Positions 17,619 to 25,426 of a stretch of 64,000 nucleotides of DNA are shown here, piece by piece (the first letter of the stretch is position 1; every line of letters begins with the position of its first letter). A program made the position numbers and the translations under genes. The notes below the pieces were generated by a model, which saw nothing but the letters and a program-made list of their open reading frames with translations, was not told the DNA's origin and ran no database searches. The stretch spans positions 310,001 to 374,000 of the forward strand of contig NZ_FWXV01000012.1 in NCBI RefSeq assembly GCF_900176515.1. The letters run 5' to 3'. The DNA comes from Kibdelosporangium aridum (GTDB lineage Bacteria > Actinomycetota > Actinomycetes > Mycobacteriales > Pseudonocardiaceae).

Positions 17619-17634
17619 AACCAACCAGTTGGAT
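17619..17634. promoter_or_regulatory. TetR operator O3
   Basis: AACCAACCAGTTGGAT, third copy of the operator, starting about where transcription of the reductase gene would begin. Confidence 0.7.
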
Positions 17635-17703
17635 TTGAGGAGGCCGGCCGCGGCCCGCCGCCTCCACCGACTTCCCAGCATGACCACCTTGGAGCACAAG
17701 AAC

Positions 17704-18747
17704 ATGAGCCTCACCGACTTCCGCACGCTCGGCCGCACCGGTCTGCGCGTCAGCCCGCTCGCCCTGGGCACGATGACCTTCGGCGACCCGTCCTGGGGCG
17801 CCGACGAGGCGGCCTCGATGGAGATCCTTGACCGCTACCTGGACGCGGGCGGCAACTTCATCGACACCGCCAACCGATACATGGACGGCCAGTCTGAACG
17901 CGTGATCGGCACCTACCTCGGCAAGAACCCCGGGCTGCGCGACCGGCTCGTCATCGCGACCAAGTTCGCACTGACGATGGACCCGCACGACCCGAACAAC
18001 GGCGGTACCGGACGCAAGGCGATCCGGCGGCACGTCGAGGAGTCACTGACCCGCCTGGGCACCGACTACCTCGACCTGTACTGGCAACACAACTGGGACC
18101 GGCACACCCCGCTGGAGGAGACAATCTCCACATTGGACGATCTGGTCCGCGAGGGAAAGGTGCGCTACGTCGGGTTGTCCGACACACCGGCCTGGGCCGT
18201 GGCACGCATGGCGACACTGGCCGAATGGCGCGGCTGGACTCCGATCGCCGCCGTCCAGCTCGAATACAACCTCCTGGAGCGCACGTCCGAAGGTGAACTC
18301 TTCGGCGCCGCGCAGGAACTGGGCCTGGGCGTGATGCCGTGGAGCCCGCTGGCCAACGGTGTGCTCACCGGCAAGTACACCCGGGACAACCCGAACCCCG
18401 CTGGGTCCGGGCGCGGGGCATTCGTCGCCCGGCACCTCAACGAACGCACCTGGACGCTCATCGACGCACTCGGCCGGATCGCCGCGGCCCACGACACCAC
18501 AATCGCAGCGGCGGCGCTGGCCTGGGTACGACAGCAACCGCTGATCACATCCACGATCATCGGGGCACGCACACCCGACCAGCTGACCGCGAACCTGGCC
18601 TCGCTCGAAATCACGCTGACGCCGAGCGAATTGGCCGAGCTGGCCGGGCTGACCACCCCGGACCTCAACTTCCCAGTGCCGTTCCTGCACACCCTTGGCT
18701 TCCCTGCGCAGCAGGGCGTCACGACGATCAACGGGGTGAGCGCTTAG
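17704..18747 (+). CDS. aldo/keto reductase
   Basis: NADPH-dependent carbonyl reductase of 347 residues with a TIM-barrel fold. The catalytic tetrad is complete: Asp54, Tyr59, Lys87 and His129 (FIDTANRYMDG, VIATKF, YWQHNWD). The C-terminal coenzyme motif is STIIGARTPDQL. The start at 17704 has GGAG nine bases upstream; the in-frame ATG at 17680 has none. Upstream lie a promoter and two operators that match the neighbouring TetR gene, so expression is probably inducible. A hairpin with a UUCG loop follows the stop. It may detoxify aldehydes or reduce a ketone of the pathway product. Confidence 0.92.
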   Translation: MSLTDFRTLGRTGLRVSPLALGTMTFGDPSWGADEAASMEILDRYLDAGGNFIDTANRYMDGQSERVIGTYLGKNPGLRDRLVIATKFALTMDPHDPNNGGTGRKAIRRHVEESLTRLGTDYLDLYWQHNWDRHTPLEETISTLDDLVREGKVRYVGLSDTPAWAVARMATLAEWRGWTPIAAVQLEYNLLERTSEGELFGAAQELGLGVMPWSPLANGVLTGKYTRDNPNPAGSGRGAFVARHLNERTWTLIDALGRIAAAHDTTIAAAALAWVRQQPLITSTIIGARTPDQLTANLASLEITLTPSELAELAGLTTPDLNFPVPFLHTLGFPAQQGVTTINGVSA

Positions 18748-18756
18748 CCGACGAGG

Positions 18757-18774
18757 GCCCGCCTTCGGGCGGGC
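18757..18774 (+). terminator. hairpin terminator with UUCG tetraloop
   Basis: GCCCGCC (18757-18763), loop TTCG, GGCGGGC (18768-18774), ten bases after the reductase stop codon. No T tract follows, as is common in high-GC genomes. Confidence 0.75.
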
Positions 18775-18777
18775 TTC

Positions 18778-19063
18778 GCCCGATTCGAAGGGGCCACAGA
18801 TGGCCTACGACTGCCACCCGCATTGCACACCACCGACGGCGGTCGCGGCAACGTAATCCACTGTGGACATTGCATGGCGATGTCTCGCTAGCCACGGTCA
18901 CCCAGTTCCCAGTTCAAGTTCGCTCGCGACCACGAGTCCACATCGGACGGTAGGTCGAGGCAAAACATATGCCGCGCCGCCAGTCGCTCCCCACTGACAT
19001 CACTGATCGAATCGCCTTCCGCGCACTGTCAAAGGACCGTCAGCGGTTTCAGCGAGGAATGAA
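18778..19063. other. intergenic, no gene seen
   Basis: No ORF with coding bias. The only structure noted is a perfect TCCAC-T-GTGGA palindrome (18855-18865) that continues into GGACATT. It is similar to elements at 32905 and 51161 and may be chance. Confidence 0.4.
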
Positions 19064-19942
19064 ATGGTTGTGCACCAGGTTTCCGGTGGAAACACTTGTG
19101 GCATGGCACGTACTGGGAGGTTGACGGCCGCGTTCGGCGTGGCCGGCCCGATCGTCGCAGGCTCTGGTTCAACCGCCGTGTCGTCAGCGGGAAGTCGCGC
19201 GGCTGACGTGGAATTCCGGATACTCGGGTCCGTCCAAGTCCTTTACCGGGACCGGCCGCTGCCACTTCCGGCTGGCCGGGGCCGGGCACTGCTGGCGGTC
19301 CTCTTGTTGCGCGCCAACCAGGTGGTGACCGTGCGGGAACTGGCCGACTGCCTGTGGGAGGGACCACGACCGGTCCATCAGCGGGCGGCCGTCCAAACGC
19401 ACGTGGGCCGTCTTCGCCGGGCGCTGGGCGAGGAGTCGATCGGCCGGCTCGTGCACACCACTTCGACGGGATACGTGATCCACGTTGAGCCGGACCAACT
19501 GGACCTGATCCGTTTCCGGCGGCTGACCGAGGACGCAGGCCAGGTGGCCGATCGTGCCGAGCAGGTGGTACTGCTTGAGCGGGCGCTCGCACTGTGGCGG
19601 GACGAACCGCTGGCCGACGTCCGCTTGCTCCGGGACGCGTTTCCTCAGCTGGTCGAAGAGCGTTTACACGCCGTGGAACGACTGATGGACGCGCGCATGC
19701 GCCTCGGTCAGCACGCTCAGGTGGTCGCGCAGCTGACCTCACTCAGCCGAGAACACCCGCTCCGGGAACGGTTCTGGGCTCAACTGATGCTCGCGCTGTA
19801 CCGTTGCGACCGCCAGGCCGATGCGTTGCAGGCTTACCAGACCATATCCCGCCGTCTCGCCGACGAACTCGGCCTCGACCCGGGCAACGAACTGCGGGAG
19901 TTGCACCGATCGATCCTTTGCCGATCGGTCTCACTCGGCTGA
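19064..19942 (+). CDS. SARP-family regulator
   Basis: 292-residue activator. A 50-residue N-terminal extension rich in Ala/Ser/Gly precedes a SARP winged helix (about 49-140, VEFRILGSVQVL ... QRAAVQTHVGRLRRAL) and a BTAD (about 150-288, ending ADELGLDPGNELRELHRSIL). The start at 19064 is backed by GCGAGGA six bases upstream. A GTG at 19208 directly before the domain would give the usual SARP length and cannot be excluded. It stands alone after a terminator and runs into a shared bidirectional terminator. It may regulate the cluster to its left or another one to which it belongs. Confidence 0.85.
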   Translation: MVVHQVSGGNTCGMARTGRLTAAFGVAGPIVAGSGSTAVSSAGSRAADVEFRILGSVQVLYRDRPLPLPAGRGRALLAVLLLRANQVVTVRELADCLWEGPRPVHQRAAVQTHVGRLRRALGEESIGRLVHTTSTGYVIHVEPDQLDLIRFRRLTEDAGQVADRAEQVVLLERALALWRDEPLADVRLLRDAFPQLVEERLHAVERLMDARMRLGQHAQVVAQLTSLSREHPLRERFWAQLMLALYRCDRQADALQAYQTISRRLADELGLDPGNELRELHRSILCRSVSLG

Positions 19943-19943
19943 C

Positions 19944-19992
19944 AACCCAGCTCGCGGGAGCTCTGGCGTACCGGAACTCCCGCGGCCGGGTT
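19944..19992. terminator. bidirectional terminator between convergent genes
   Basis: Perfect 8-bp stem CGCGGGAG (19953-19960) / CTCCCGCG (19977-19984), with outer AACCC/GGGTT pairing, then TTTT on the plus strand. It fills the 55-bp gap between the SARP stop and the DUF6355 gene stop. Confidence 0.75.
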
Positions 19993-19997
19993 TTACG

Positions 19998-20282
19998 TCA
20001 GCAGCCTGCTTTCGCGAAGTGCGCGAAGCTGACGACGTTGGTCGGGCCGAGATACTTGTCCTCCCAAGGGGCTGAGCAGTACGACCATTCGTTTCTGTCA
20101 TCCCAGTGGTCAACCTTGATGGTGACGTAATTGTCGCCACAGTGGTTGTAGTAGGCGTTGATCCCCGTGTAGAAGCCGCAAGGCGCGTCGTCGGCGGCAG
20201 CGGCGGACGTCGTGACGGCGAACGGTGCGATCGTGGTGGCCAGCACAACGGCTCCGGCCGCCAACTTCCTTCCGAATTTCAA
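19998..20282 (-). CDS. small secreted DUF6355-type protein
   Basis: 94-residue exported protein. A Sec signal peptide spans about residues 1-29 (MKFGRKLAAGAVVLATTIAP then an AxA cleavage site). The mature part of about 65 residues has four cysteines and the pattern CGFYTGINAYYNHCG with a terminal AGC. I recognise this as the DUF6355 family of actinobacterial small secreted proteins often annotated near biosynthetic clusters; the function of that family is not known. The four cysteines suggest two disulfides outside the cell. It is convergent with the SARP gene. Confidence 0.75.
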   Translation of the reverse strand: MKFGRKLAAGAVVLATTIAPFAVTTSAAAADDAPCGFYTGINAYYNHCGDNYVTIKVDHWDDRNEWSYCSAPWEDKYLGPTNVVSFAHFAKAGC

Positions 20283-20452
20283 GATGACTCCGTACTTTCA
20301 CCGAACTTCGGGACCACACCAGAACACCACGGGACGTCTTCATTCCACTGTCATTCCGCCTGCACGACACCGTCACCCGGAATGGCCCCTTCGACACGGG
20401 CGTGCGGACCGTCCAAACAGGACGACCCGCGCGTTGTAGAACCCGAGTGAGG

Positions 20453-21517
20453 TCAGAACTTGCCGGCCCCGACGTCGGCAACCGTCACCCGGGAGGACTC
20501 GTACGACTCCGGGGGAGCCGGCTTCTCGCCCTTCGCGGCCGTGCTCACGGAGCTGATCGGCAACCCGGTCTCGGCGTTGATCGTCAGCACGTACTCGCCG
20601 TGCCCGCCGAACAGCGCCGATCCCGCCTTGAGCTCCAGCGCGGGCTGGTCCTTGACCGTCGTCTTCGTGACGGTGACGTCCGGAATGCTGGCGATCAGCT
20701 TCAGCACGCCCGCCCGGACATCCGCGTTGGCCGCACCCGAGCCCAGCGCGACAAGGGTGTTGGTCAACAGGGTGTTGTTGATGCCGTCCTCGAGGGCCTT
20801 ACCCGTTGGCCGCGGCTTCGGCTGCGGGTTCTTGACCCCCTTCTGCTTCATGATCTCGATCGCCTCGGCCTGGCCCGCGTCCCACGCCTTCTGCTGTTCG
20901 GCAGGGCTGAGGCCAAGTCCCCACGCGTTGCGCGACGCGTTGACCATCTGCACACGGGCCTTGTCGACGTTCCCGGTGGCCGCGGCGCGCGCGGCCGCGA
21001 TCACCGCGGCGTTGTAGGGGTCGGCGAGGTTCTCCCGGCGCACGACCGCCCCGGTCAGGCCCTGGCGGTTCTCCGCCATGAAAGTCTCGCCCTTGTCGGT
21101 GTACAGGGTGTACGTGACGTACGGCGATCCGTCAGGGGCGGTCGTGGTACGCACGACCAGCGACGCGTCCCCTGGCAGCGAACCGCCACTCGCCTTGACG
21201 CTGGTCGCCAGCATCACCAGTGGGGACTCAACGGCGGGTGCCTGGGCAGTTCCCCCGGCGGGCGCGGGCGCGGTGGGTTCCGTCGCCGACGTGACCGCGA
21301 GGACGGCGGCTGCCGCCGCGACCGCTCCGACGGCTCCGATGCCGATCCGCGGCCACGAGAACCTTTTCCGCTGCTTGGGAATCACCACTGCGACTGTCTC
21401 CTCTGCTGTGTCTGACGCGGCCATCGCTGTTCCCAGCGTCGCCCTAGCCCGCTCGTACGCTTCGGGCCGCAACGGCGGGGCGTCCTTCATCTGCTTGACC
21501 AGGTCCAACTCATCCAT
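20453..21517 (-). CDS. CU044_5270-family membrane protein
   Basis: 354-residue protein with a short cytosolic N-terminus, one membrane helix (about residues 52-74, IGIGAVGAVAAAAAVLAV) and a large extracytoplasmic domain with a C-terminal GEYVLTINAETGLPISS element. The layout is that of CU044_5270 proteins, which follow ECF sigma genes in actinobacteria and are thought to act as anti-sigma or sensor partners. The N-terminal ELDLVKQMKDAPPLRPEAYERAR segment is typical. The ATG at 21517 is preferred over a GTG at 21523 because AGAGAG is then nine bases upstream. It lies 16 bp behind the sigma gene, in one operon. Confidence 0.8.
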   Translation of the reverse strand: MDELDLVKQMKDAPPLRPEAYERARATLGTAMAASDTAEETVAVVIPKQRKRFSWPRIGIGAVGAVAAAAAVLAVTSATEPTAPAPAGGTAQAPAVESPLVMLATSVKASGGSLPGDASLVVRTTTAPDGSPYVTYTLYTDKGETFMAENRQGLTGAVVRRENLADPYNAAVIAAARAAATGNVDKARVQMVNASRNAWGLGLSPAEQQKAWDAGQAEAIEIMKQKGVKNPQPKPRPTGKALEDGINNTLLTNTLVALGSGAANADVRAGVLKLIASIPDVTVTKTTVKDQPALELKAGSALFGGHGEYVLTINAETGLPISSVSTAAKGEKPAPPESYESSRVTVADVGAGKF

Positions 21518-21533
21518 GATCACTAGCTCTCTT

Positions 21534-22118
21534 TCACGCTGAAGGGATCTTCAAAAGCGCGGCCACTTCCGGTGCGTTCCGCAACGACTTGCGCGCCTGG
21601 TGCAACAGGCGACGTGCTGTGCCTGCCGGTATGCCGATCACCCTTGCCGCTTCGGCGACGGTCAAGTCCTCCCAGGCGACGAGGGTCAGCACCTCCCGCT
21701 CCTCGGGCTTGAGCCGCGCCAAGGCCGCCCGCAGCAGCGACTGGATGTCCACCCGGGCGTCCACCGCGGGCCAGGGATCCCATTCGTCCGCCATGCTCGT
21801 CACGTCCGGTACGAGAGCCTCGGCAGGCTCTGACCGCCAGTGCCGCCGCAACTTGTTCAGCGCCACCCCATACAGCCAGGGCCGCGCGTCGGCGAACGAC
21901 CGGTCATAGGTTTTGCGGGACTCGTAGGCCGCCACCCACACGTCACCGAGCAGGTCTTCGGCCGCCGCACGTCCCACTCGCCGCACGAGGTAAGCCCCGA
22001 TCGCGCCCTCATGGCGATAAATCACCTCCACAAAGGCTTCCCGGTCGCCTTCCAGCGACCTGCCGATCAGTTCCGCGTCCGACGCCATGGCGCTCCTCGT
22101 GTCCGCTTGCCCTTCCAC
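21534..22118 (-). CDS. ECF RNA polymerase sigma factor
   Basis: 194-residue sigma-70 family protein with region 2 (about residues 20-88, including AEDLLGDVWVAAYESRKTY and the ARPWLYGVALNKLRRH promoter-melting helix) and region 4 (about 125-180, LKPEEREVLTLVAWEDLTVAE, RVIGIPAGTARRLLHQARKSL). There is no extra C-terminal domain. With the CU044_5270 gene downstream it forms a signalling pair in which the membrane protein probably holds the sigma factor until an envelope signal arrives. A second in-frame methionine at residue 11 is an alternative start. Target promoters are not evident. Confidence 0.88.
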   Translation of the reverse strand: MEGQADTRSAMASDAELIGRSLEGDREAFVEVIYRHEGAIGAYLVRRVGRAAAEDLLGDVWVAAYESRKTYDRSFADARPWLYGVALNKLRRHWRSEPAEALVPDVTSMADEWDPWPAVDARVDIQSLLRAALARLKPEEREVLTLVAWEDLTVAEAARVIGIPAGTARRLLHQARKSLRNAPEVAALLKIPSA

Positions 22119-22148
22119 CCGGTGATTGCCAACGCGCCTCGAAAGTGT

Positions 22149-22390
22149 TCAAGGCCTGGTCAGTGCACCCGCGAGGATGTCCACGAACGACGACGCCGGA
22201 GCACCGAGACCGGTTGAGTTGTCGAAGCCGACGGCCGCGGTGAGCGTGTCGTTCTCGCCGAAAGTGGACAGCGCGCTGGGATCCACGCCGTCGAGGTGGT
22301 GCGCGCCAAGGACAATCGGCGGGACAGGGGGTCGACGGGCACGATGTCGCGCAGTGCCTGACTGCCGTTCAGCCCATTGCTCAACCTCGT
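22149..22390 (-). pseudogene. C-terminal remnant of an S8/S53-type secreted peptidase
   Basis: The minus strand encodes about 75 residues in two frames. One begins NGSQALRDIVPVDP; the next reads VLGAHHLDGVDPSALSTFGE and ends GFDNSTGLGAPASSFVDIL before TGA. This resembles the last part of subtilase/sedolisin-type peptidases (a GTPALRDI element, a T-L-G-E-D element, then GYD-x-TGLGAP). The catalytic part is absent and the frame is broken near 22325, so the piece is dead. Confidence 0.5.
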
Positions 22391-22397
22391 CGCGTTG

Positions 22398-24029
22398 TCA
22401 CGCCTGGCAGATGCGGTTCGCCTGGTTCGCCACGAACTGCCGGGCGAACTCGGTCAGGCTCTGCTGCGGTGCCGCACGGCGGGAAACCGTTTCCGCACCG
22501 TCGGCGGGGACGTCCGGGCGTTTGCCACGGCTGGGGCACGTGACCCGAGTGGACGGCAGTACACCGTCGACCAGATACCGGTCGACGATGTCGGACGCGC
22601 AAACGTTGTCGCCATAATGACCATGGCCGCCGTCGTCCTCAATGGACACGAGGTGATCGCGCAACCTGCCCGCCAACGCGGGGCCACCGGCGTACGCGGT
22701 GTTCGTGTCGCCTTCAGCCTGGATCACCAGTCCGGTCGGGTATCCGACGCGCTTGAGGTCGGTCACCTTGTCCGGCGGTGTGAAGCTGCGGAAGGTGCAG
22801 TTGTTCGGTGCGGTCTTGGCGACACCGTCCCAGTACGGGTACTTCTCCCGGAAGAGCCGCATCTGGTCGTAGTAGTACGACAGGTCCTGCGGCCAGTCGG
22901 CCTCACAGCGGATCGTGTCGAACACGCCTTCCCTGGTCCGGGGGATGGCGGCGGCGCGCATCACCTTCACCGCCTCGGTCGCGTCCTTGGCGGCTGGGGA
23001 ATCGACGGCGATGCTGCCGTCGCCCACTGCCTTGAGGGTCTTGATCAGCTTTCCCAGGTAGTCCCATGCCGACCGGGCCCGCGAAAGGTAGCCGAGCACG
23101 AAGAAGTCGTAGTAGGAGCTGTCAACCGTCGCGCCGGTCGTGGGGTCGGTGATCGGCTTGGCCCTGAGCTTGGCGGCGAGGGCTTCCGAGGAGGCGTAGA
23201 CCTCGGCGTGGGATTTGCCCAGCCCGTACACGGAGTTGCGCTCGGCCAGCCAGGTGAACAGTGCGTCGACGTTGGCACGCGCCGCGATCGCCTGCTGCCG
23301 CCACAACTCGTGCCAGCTCCAGTCCGGCTGGATCGCCGAGTCGAGGACGCTGCGGTTCAACTTGCCGGGAAAGAGGCTGCCGTACACCGCGCCGAGGTAA
23401 GTGCCGTAGGAGAACCCGAGATAGTTGATCTTCTGCTCGCCGAGCACGCCACGGATGACGTCCATATCGCGCGCGGTGTTCGGCGTGTTGATGTACGGCC
23501 GCAGCCCACCGGCAGCCCGCTCGCAGTCGGCTTCGGTCGCGCGCGCCTGCGCGGTGTACAACTCGAACTGGTCGTCCGTCGGCCGGGAGGGGAAGGTGCC
23601 GATCGGCAGGCTTGCTTCACACATCAGTGGCGTTGAGCTGCCGACGCCACGCGGGTCGAAGCTGATCAGGTCGTAAACCTGCGCGATGGGCCGGTCGGCG
23701 AGCCGCAGCGGGAGCATGAGGCCCCATGCCCCTGGACCGCCAGGGTTGAGCAACAGCACACCCTGGCGTTTCGCCGGATCCTTCGCGGGCACCTTGCTGA
23801 TCGTCACCGAGATACGCTCAGCACCTGGCTTTCGGTAGTTCATCGGCACCACCAAGGTGGCGCACTGCAAACCCTCGACAGGGTCGCCGGCGATCACACA
23901 CTGACCCCACTGCGGTCGCTGGCCATAGAACTCCTGTAGCCCGCTGGACTCAGCCACGGCGACCGGCGGAGTCACGGCAGCCATCGTGCCCACCAGCACG
24001 GCCGCACTCGCCCATTTTCTCGCTCGCAC
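22398..24029 (-). CDS. secreted alpha/beta-hydrolase, tripeptidyl aminopeptidase type
   Basis: 543-residue exported hydrolase of the S33/TAP group that removes N-terminal peptides from proteins outside the cell. A signal peptide covers about residues 1-26 (basic MRARK, hydrophobic core, AVAES). An oxyanion-hole GGPG follows near residue 96. The nucleophile is the Ser of GFSYGTYLG, the acid lies in QAEGDTNTAY, and the histidine is in DDGGHGHYG. The GTG at 24029 with AAGGGG five bases upstream gives a proper signal peptide; a much longer open frame upstream has no such support. No neighbour suggests a specific pathway. Confidence 0.87.
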   Translation of the reverse strand: MRARKWASAAVLVGTMAAVTPPVAVAESSGLQEFYGQRPQWGQCVIAGDPVEGLQCATLVVPMNYRKPGAERISVTISKVPAKDPAKRQGVLLLNPGGPGAWGLMLPLRLADRPIAQVYDLISFDPRGVGSSTPLMCEASLPIGTFPSRPTDDQFELYTAQARATEADCERAAGGLRPYINTPNTARDMDVIRGVLGEQKINYLGFSYGTYLGAVYGSLFPGKLNRSVLDSAIQPDWSWHELWRQQAIAARANVDALFTWLAERNSVYGLGKSHAEVYASSEALAAKLRAKPITDPTTGATVDSSYYDFFVLGYLSRARSAWDYLGKLIKTLKAVGDGSIAVDSPAAKDATEAVKVMRAAAIPRTREGVFDTIRCEADWPQDLSYYYDQMRLFREKYPYWDGVAKTAPNNCTFRSFTPPDKVTDLKRVGYPTGLVIQAEGDTNTAYAGGPALAGRLRDHLVSIEDDGGHGHYGDNVCASDIVDRYLVDGVLPSTRVTCPSRGKRPDVPADGAETVSRRAAPQQSLTEFARQFVANQANRICQA

Positions 24030-24121
24030 AAACACCCCTTCAGTCGTATTGCTCCGATCAGGCCTGGATGTCGTCGACCTGACACTTCCGGGAAGCAATT
24101 GCCGAAGAGGCACGAAAACGT

Positions 24122-25330
24122 TCAGCCTGTGCGCCCGCCGATCGGGGTGAACGCTCCCACCGCCGCGATCGCCAGGCACGCGATGCCGATGGCCAGGCAC
24201 ACCGGGCCGACGCCGAGCCCCGCGGCGGCCGCCGTGAGCACGGTCGCGCCGATCGGGCCGAGTGACGAATGGACAGTCCAGAAAGTCGAGGTCACCCGGC
24301 CGAGGAGGTGGTTCGGCGTGATTTCCTGACGCAGCGACATCGAGCAGATCCCCGCGACGCCGGTGCAGAAGAGGAAAGTGGCGATGAGGATCGCGACGAC
24401 GATGACGTTCGTGGCGAACCCGATACCGGCGACGACCAATCCAGCCAACGCGTACGCGCCGATCCAACTGGCACCAAAGCCCAGTGCCTTGCGGATGCGG
24501 GCGACCGACGCGGAGGCGATCAGCGTCCCGGCAGTCCCCGCCGCGAGGACAACACCGACGACACTGTCGGTCTGGCCAAGGTCGTGCTTGACATGGAAGA
24601 TCACGATGTCGACCAGGCCAAGGGTGAGGAAAGTCAAGAAGGACAACAGGATCGTCAACGTCCGCAGTACCGGGTGGCGCCACAGGAAGCGGAATCCGGC
24701 GACGAAGTCCGACCGGAAGGACCGGCGGGTCTTCTCCGTAGGCGCGTCATCCCACCGGATGAGGAAAAGACCAGCGGCGGACACCACGAAGGTCACAGCA
24801 TCGATCGCGATCACCGCGGCCGGGCCGAACGTTCCGGAGACCGCCCCGGCTATCGACGGTCCCGCGACGCTCGCGACCGCGTAGGAAGCGTAGAGACGGC
24901 CGTTGGCCTTCGTGATCTCATCCGCGCCGACCAGCTTGGGCGTGACGGCCACGTACGCGATCTGCGCGGCCATCGAGAACCCACCAGCCACCGGGACAAC
25001 CACGTACAGCAGCCACATCTGGGGAGCGAAGGCCCACGCCACCGGGATGATCCCGAACAGCAGCGCACGGGCGATGTCGCAGAAGATCAGCAGCCGCCGC
25101 CGGTTGACCCGGTCAACGACCGCTCCGGCGAACAAACCGGTCGTGATCGTGCCGACACTGATCAAGCCCGTGATCAGCCCCATCTGCACGACAGATCCGG
25201 TGCTGTGCAACACAAGCAACGGGATCGCGACATAGGAGACCGAATTTCCCAAGGCGGAAAAGGTCTGTGAGCTCAGGAAGATGGCGAAATCACGGTTCTT
25301 CGAACGCGTCCTCGCATGCTCCTGCGTCAC
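24122..25330 (-). CDS. MFS transporter (MFS_3/EntS-like)
   Basis: 402-residue, twelve-helix inner-membrane transporter. Helix 1 begins DFAIFLSSQTFSALGNSVSY, and the loop after helix 2 carries AGAVVDRVNRRRLLIFCD, the motif A of the MFS_3 group, which includes siderophore and macrolide exporters. The centre has a basic loop near EKTRRSFRSDF. The start is GTG at 25330 with GGGGGA upstream. It is transcribed towards the hydrolase gene, 92 bp away, and is divergent from the DUF4241 gene. The substrate cannot be told from sequence. Confidence 0.87.
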   Translation of the reverse strand: MTQEHARTRSKNRDFAIFLSSQTFSALGNSVSYVAIPLLVLHSTGSVVQMGLITGLISVGTITTGLFAGAVVDRVNRRRLLIFCDIARALLFGIIPVAWAFAPQMWLLYVVVPVAGGFSMAAQIAYVAVTPKLVGADEITKANGRLYASYAVASVAGPSIAGAVSGTFGPAAVIAIDAVTFVVSAAGLFLIRWDDAPTEKTRRSFRSDFVAGFRFLWRHPVLRTLTILLSFLTFLTLGLVDIVIFHVKHDLGQTDSVVGVVLAAGTAGTLIASASVARIRKALGFGASWIGAYALAGLVVAGIGFATNVIVVAILIATFLFCTGVAGICSMSLRQEITPNHLLGRVTSTFWTVHSSLGPIGATVLTAAAAGLGVGPVCLAIGIACLAIAAVGAFTPIGGRTG

Positions 25331-25426
25331 TGATCCCCCCGTCGCCGCACCCGCCGAATCGCCGCCGCGCGCCTAGGCGAATAGTAGGGTCGCAGCGCTG
25401 TATCCGCTGGCGCCGAGGGGGTCGAG

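Noticed and set aside
22398..24683. 761-residue start of the secreted hydrolase
   Set aside because: The upstream part is antisense to the transporter gene and would bury the signal peptide.
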